A DNA stretch of 60,000 nucleotides from Membranipora membranacea. Lineage: Eukaryota; Bryozoa; Gymnolaemata; Cheilostomatida; Membraniporidae. The position numbers were made by a program, and so were the translations under genes. Positions 56,078 through 60,000 of the stretch are shown one piece after another. Where the stretch lies: the NCBI GenBank assembly GCA_914767715.1, contig OU612072.1, positions 19,594,001 to 19,654,000 on the forward strand, written 5' to 3'. Every line of letters starts with the position of its first letter. Position 1 is the first letter of the stretch. Under the pieces are notes generated by a model, which did not search any database, was not told the origin of the DNA, and saw only the letters and a program-made list of their open reading frames with translations.

Positions 56078-58951
56078 ATGAAGCTAGCATTCAGTGTCGC
56101 CACTTTCATCAGTTTAGTACTTTTACTGAGTATGGAAGGAAGCAACCACTATGTTTGGACTTACCAGGGGCCTCGAGGAGTAAGATTCACGTACCATCCT
56201 TCTTATGATAATTTCTATGAAGGGCAACGATTCGAGTAAGTAACAATCAACACATAGGAAAACAAGTCAACTTTCATAATAATTCATGCATGTTGTGTCA
56301 GCTCTGGCAGTTGTCATCCAATATTAGAAGGCGCATTCTATCCTGTCGATATATTAGTCAACAGCAGTAAAAATGAAGTACAGATTTATTTACAAATAAA
56401 ACAGTTCGCAGGCTCTGGTAAAAAATAAAATTGAATATCAAAAGAATTTAGTAGCACCATCAAGGAAGTAATAACCATAGACCTTTCCGTCAGTAGTAAT
56501 CATGCCTTGTGGCCAAATTTTACATCTGAGTCAGATCAAATTCAATAACCAGTGTTCATGCAGAATTCAGTTTCAAATCAGATGACCTGAGTATATGAAC
56601 AGGATTGTCATTATAGACAATGATTTAAAGATCAAACAAATTGAAGCTAGTTTCGTTTGATATGTTGCAGGTTCATTTGTGAAGCAGGTACTGGCACTGG
56701 TACAAATTATGAAAATGCTCTTGAACAAAACAAACCAAAAAGGATTACCTTCGCTGCAATCAAAGACAGTTTTGGAAAATTCTCTATAGGATGTTATTAC
56801 AATGGGGATCCTCAAGACACGGTTGTCTTAGGTAACTCGCCTAGAGATTTCCATCGGGACGTTTTAACAGAGGAAAAATGCGGTAACAGAGACAGTAAAC
56901 TTGAGCAAGTCATCATTACAGGCAATATAACGCAGAGCATGCAGAGCAAGTATTCTAATTTCTCCTGTGAAGTTGTGTATGAGACTCAAACTGAGAAAGC
57001 AGAAGAACAACTCGACACAATACCAGCTCTCAAAGTAGCACCACAGAATCTTACAATTACTCTCAGCAGTGATTTGGTTAAGGAAGGAGAGCAATTCAAC
57101 TTCTCCTGCAAATCTGTCGGAGGCAAACCCAGCTCTAGCTACACCTACAGTAAGTTATTGAAAGTTCAATTTTCTTGATGGCAGTAAACAAAATAATGTT
57201 CACTGGTTTTTAACTCTTTCACTCCTGCCCATTGTTAATGTTAATTAGTGGTCGGATACTAGGCGTTTTTCCAAAAAATGCCTAAGTTTACATAGACATT
57301 TCTTTGTAACCAGTTGTGCTATCCACAATCTGTTAAAATATTTGAATTCTCCAGCTCTTTATCTGTTAGGATTTAAATTCTTGTATGCATTGGACAATGC
57401 ATGTATACATACTGCCCATTGACCTAGGGGAGGAATAAAGCATTTGTGATTTCTGAAGTTTTATTTTCAAACTCACTTTATGACATTTAGCCACAGTACA
57501 GATCGCCCAATAGAGTGTCTGAGTTGGATTTATATGCACAGATGTGTTGGTTATTGATTTGCGATATATGATCTTATGAACCATAAAAAGTTTCTCTGTC
57601 TGGCCCCATACCTGTAAAACGAGGCTGGTGATTTGGAAAGTATTGACAACGAAACAGGGTTTACTGACAATCACCTTAAAATAGATTACGATTGTACGAC
57701 AGAGTGTACTTCTGTATTTATCACTGAGATACCCAATTGAAATTAGACAGTTTCCAGGCTGTTCGCTAAAAGTTGGGATACTGTTTAACACATGCAGCAT
57801 CGAAGACAAGTGTTAAAATAGCTATATCTACAGATCTATGGCAGCATGTCAAAAAAACTCTTTCAGATTCTGCATATGTGCCATTGCCAGTCTTAGTCTG
57901 GAAAACTGTCTGAAAAGAATGGTTTTAGTCTTATCTTATATCTTTGTATGAACAATTACTATGCCAGTCACAAATTCAACTGAAATGTTTTGTTACAGAG
58001 GTTCAAAGGAACAGTGACAACCTGCTGTCAGAGCTCGAAGATCATTTCTACGTACCAAACAAACAAGACAGGGAAGGAATCAACATCTCATGTACCGACC
58101 AGTCCCACATCAATTATCCTGGGCCTAATACAAATATTATCAAATGGATACATAGGATGCCTCAGTACCTTGAGTTCAAGAGCGGTTTTGAGAACAAGAG
58201 GGAAAAAACTGTTGAATTTTCACCAACACAAGAACTGACATTCAATCTCTCTTGTGATGTATTCCAGAGCTCATCAGGCTTACACCGTACTTGGATTTAT
58301 AACGGTGTGGATCTCGGAGTTGATAAGGATGAAGTGAATGCAACTATAAGAGTTCCAAACATTAAACAAGATGATAAAGTAGTTTGTAAAGCCAGTTTCG
58401 ATTCTGGTCATACCACTGAAGAGTACTCCTGGATATTTAAAAGAACAGGCAGTGAACTACCATGGATTCCTCTGGTTTCGGGGTCAGTTGCACTTATTGC
58501 TGTTGTTATTTTGGCAATCGTCATTGTTTTGTATTGCAAACGAAACAAACAAAACAGAACAGGAAACAGAGAATTACCAAGAGGCAATCAGTCATTTAAA
58601 AGTAAATCACGTACACAACAAGGAACAAGGAGAACTGGCGTCAATGCATTGTCGCCCGCTGACCAACCAAACCAGATGGATGCAGCAGATATCACAAATC
58701 AACTGCTACAACAGCAGTACCTTCATGACCAGGAACGACAACGTCTACGAGATGAACTGGAAGCCAAGGAGCAAATTCTGAATGCTGCACAGCAGCGGGG
58801 CAGAGAACTGGAGATATTTAGACAGCAACATCAACAGAAGGAAGCAGAAAACGCCTTTCAAATTGATGACAACTATACTGTCTTTATTACCGATCTTGCA
58901 AAAGAGCAACCATCTAAGCAGAAGAGAGTAAGAAAAAAATTAATAAATTGA
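56078..58951 (+). CDS. Three-Ig type I membrane glycoprotein with long Q-rich coiled-coil tail, complete gene (copy G, 529 aa)
   Basis: Exons are 56078-56235, 56671-57149 and 57999-58951, giving 530 codons exactly. Junctions are GA|GTAAGT..TTGCAG|G and ACA|GTAAGT..TTACAG|A. Signal peptide MKLAFSVATFISLVLLLS, then YVWTYQGPRGVRFTYHPS and EGQRFE. Ig1: RFICEAGTGTGTNYENALEQ, GCYYNGDP, EEKCGNRDSKLE and NFSC. Ig2: FNFSCKS to GINISCTD. Ig3: NLSCDVFQSS, RTWIYNGVDL and DKVVCKAS. The transmembrane helix is at about 366-391. The tail of about 138 residues has RGNQSF, ALSPADQPNQMDAADITN, then LLQQQYLHDQERQRLRDELE and further E/Q/R-rich sequence with heptad character, ending in basic RVRKKLIN. Other family members have tails of about 10 to 70 residues. 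The tail suggests intracellular oligomerisation or adaptor binding (inference). Poly(A) signals lie at 58977 and 59217. Confidence 0.92.
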
Positions 58952-59310
58952 GTCCCTGTATCTTGCCTGTCATATAAATAAACATGCTCATATCACATAA
59001 ACTCATACCAGTTAGTTTTGGGGGTTGGCCCAAGTGAAGATCAGTCAAGGAACTTTTCAGCTTCAAATATTTTTGTTTGCATTGTATTATCAGCGCACTA
59101 TGATTTTTGTTTTGATTTCATCAGGAATCGAAAACTGACAAACATTATTTTGAGACATACTTTTTGTGTTATATTGAATTATTTTTAGTTGAATATAAAG
59201 TATCTATCAGGCTAAGAATAAAGTTTTCGAAATCTGAGTCGACAATCAGTATTGCGAGCGGTAATTTCATCACTTATAATTCACTCAATCACTGGTATCA
59301 AATCTTCTTA
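58952..59310 (+). other. 3' UTR and flank of the 56 kb gene
   Basis: AATAAA occurs at about 58977-58982 and 59217-59222; the second is followed by GTTTTCGAA, as behind copy J. No gene. Confidence 0.5.
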
Positions 59311-59784
59311 TCATATGACAACAGTAGAATATGATGATGATAATATTTTTTTATCCTTTGAGTCGAAATAAGAGGTTTCCATGGTCGCCATCAAACCTTG
59401 AACACAGCTGCCAATCAACACAGAAAGGCTTATTTTAGAACAATAAGCTGGTGTATACGTGCCATCAGTACCTTCGGAGACATATTCATGCTCACATCTG
59501 GCAGGTGGATATTTGTTTGCCTCAAAATGATTATGTTGTGGAGGCATACAACAAAAAGTTCTCAGATTCGAGTCAGAAGTATTAGCACTGTGCTTGAAAG
59601 TCCATGATCGAAGGGATTTTTCACTAAAAATGAACTTTCCTTTATAAAAATATGGATTTTCCTGCCCTACTGATAATCCCTTGTTGTCTTGACAATGAAA
59701 CTCTAGACGGAAGATATAATCTTGCATTATAACTACATTATGTCTATTATCTTCACTTTGGTGACAACTGGGAATTGAAATCAT
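59311..59784 (-). CDS. Unrecognised 157-codon open frame, possibly an exon
   Basis: The minus-strand frame reads SCHQSEDNRHNVVIMQDY, FRLEFHCQDNKGLSVGQ, WTFKHSANTSDSNLRTFCCM, PPQHNHFEANKYPPARCEHE and ends STVVI before TGA. It has seven cysteines and normal-looking composition, unlike the random frames nearby. A CCCAG at the 5' side (near 59770) could be an acceptor, in which case upstream exons would lie beyond the window. I do not recognise a family. It could also be a chance frame. Confidence 0.3.
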   Translation of the reverse strand: MISIPSCHQSEDNRHNVVIMQDYIFRLEFHCQDNKGLSVGQENPYFYKGKFIFSEKSLRSWTFKHSANTSDSNLRTFCCMPPQHNHFEANKYPPARCEHEYVSEGTDGTYTPAYCSKISLSVLIGSCVQGLMATMETSYFDSKDKKILSSSYSTVVI

Positions 59785-59930
59785 AGTCTGCCCTTGTGAT
59801 ATTTATAATTATAAACATTCAGCAAACGACGAATCTTAATTGCTGTTTTTGTAGTGGACAAAATACATTATTCTTGATGCCCATATGCCAATTCCCACGT
59901 AGTAAAGTGTCCTTGCTGACCCAACACAAT

Positions 59931-60000
59931 AGGAGTAGGAGGTAGCTCAGTTGGTTAGAGCGCCTGCCCTCTAACGCCTGCACTCTAAAGCGCAAGTGTT
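59931..60000 (+). mobile_element. tRNA-derived SINE (family 1), cut by the window end
   Basis: GGTAGCTCAGTTGGTTAGAG followed by CGCCTG matches the head of 54024-54252, with an internal duplication (CTCTAACGCCTGCACTCTAA). The B box would lie beyond the window. Confidence 0.65.

Noticed and set aside
57366-57809. A 147-codon minus-strand frame
   Set aside because: It lies entirely in intron 2 of the intact plus-strand gene and has no motif or paralog in the other introns.
56078-58951. ITIM or ITAM signalling motifs in the tails
   Set aside because: Tyrosines in the tails (for example NYTVF, QYRIP, RYMTK) do not fit the required spacing and flanking residues.
59931-60000. A second tRNA gene at the window end
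   Set aside because: Same SINE head, with an internal duplication in the anticodon region; also cut by the window end.

Overview
The window is AT-rich animal genomic DNA. Genes have spliced exons with GT..AG introns, the code is standard, and there are LINE, SINE, MITE and Ty3/Gypsy-type remnants. Nothing fixes the clade; a marine or soft-bodied invertebrate is the best guess from the repeat mix, and I do not name a species.

The main content is a clustered family of type I membrane glycoproteins. Each complete gene has three exons with fixed intron phases (2 then 1). Exon 1 encodes a signal peptide and an N-terminal strand ending in an EGQ-F motif. Exon 2 encodes a membrane-distal Ig-like domain and half of a second. 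Exon 3 encodes the rest of domain 2, a third C2-like Ig domain, a transmembrane helix and a cytoplasmic tail. I count 12 copies or fragments. Three open reading frames are fully intact: 14767-16812 (+, 408 aa), 33133-31226 (-, 438 aa) and 56078-58951 (+, 529 aa). One copy is intact except for a missing exon 1 (48718-50387 +). One is cut by the window start (1-471 +). Seven are relics: 4930-5484 +, 19903-20713 +, 25746-26372 +, 28263-28205 -, 35725-34510 -, 42797-41016 - and 46110-44107 -. I do not recognise an established named family. The layout (clustered paralogs, divergent distal Ig domain, mixed orientation, many pseudogenes, variable tails) resembles invertebrate allorecognition or immune-receptor clusters, but that role is inference.

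Layout. 0-5.5 kb: 3' end of one copy, its 3' flank split by a hAT-like MITE and a LINE, a Gypsy integrase relic, and a broken copy. 6-14 kb: minisatellite, LINE fragments, a tRNA-derived SINE, and long stretches with nothing recognised. 14.5-17.8 kb: complete + gene and its conserved 3' flank. 18-30 kb: LINE relic, broken copies, fold-back MITEs, and an orphan exon 1 with promoter. 30.6-46.2 kb: four minus-strand copies, one intact, with a satellite, a LINE relic and a palindromic MITE between them. 46.8-50.4 kb: LINE pieces, then a + copy without exon 1. 54-59 kb: SINE, then the longest family gene, with a glutamine-rich, probably coiled-coil tail.

The genes look like products of repeated segmental duplication and inversion. 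Blocks upstream of the start codon and downstream of the stop are conserved between copies. Several copies keep decayed coding sequence for a longer cytoplasmic tail beyond their present stop codon.
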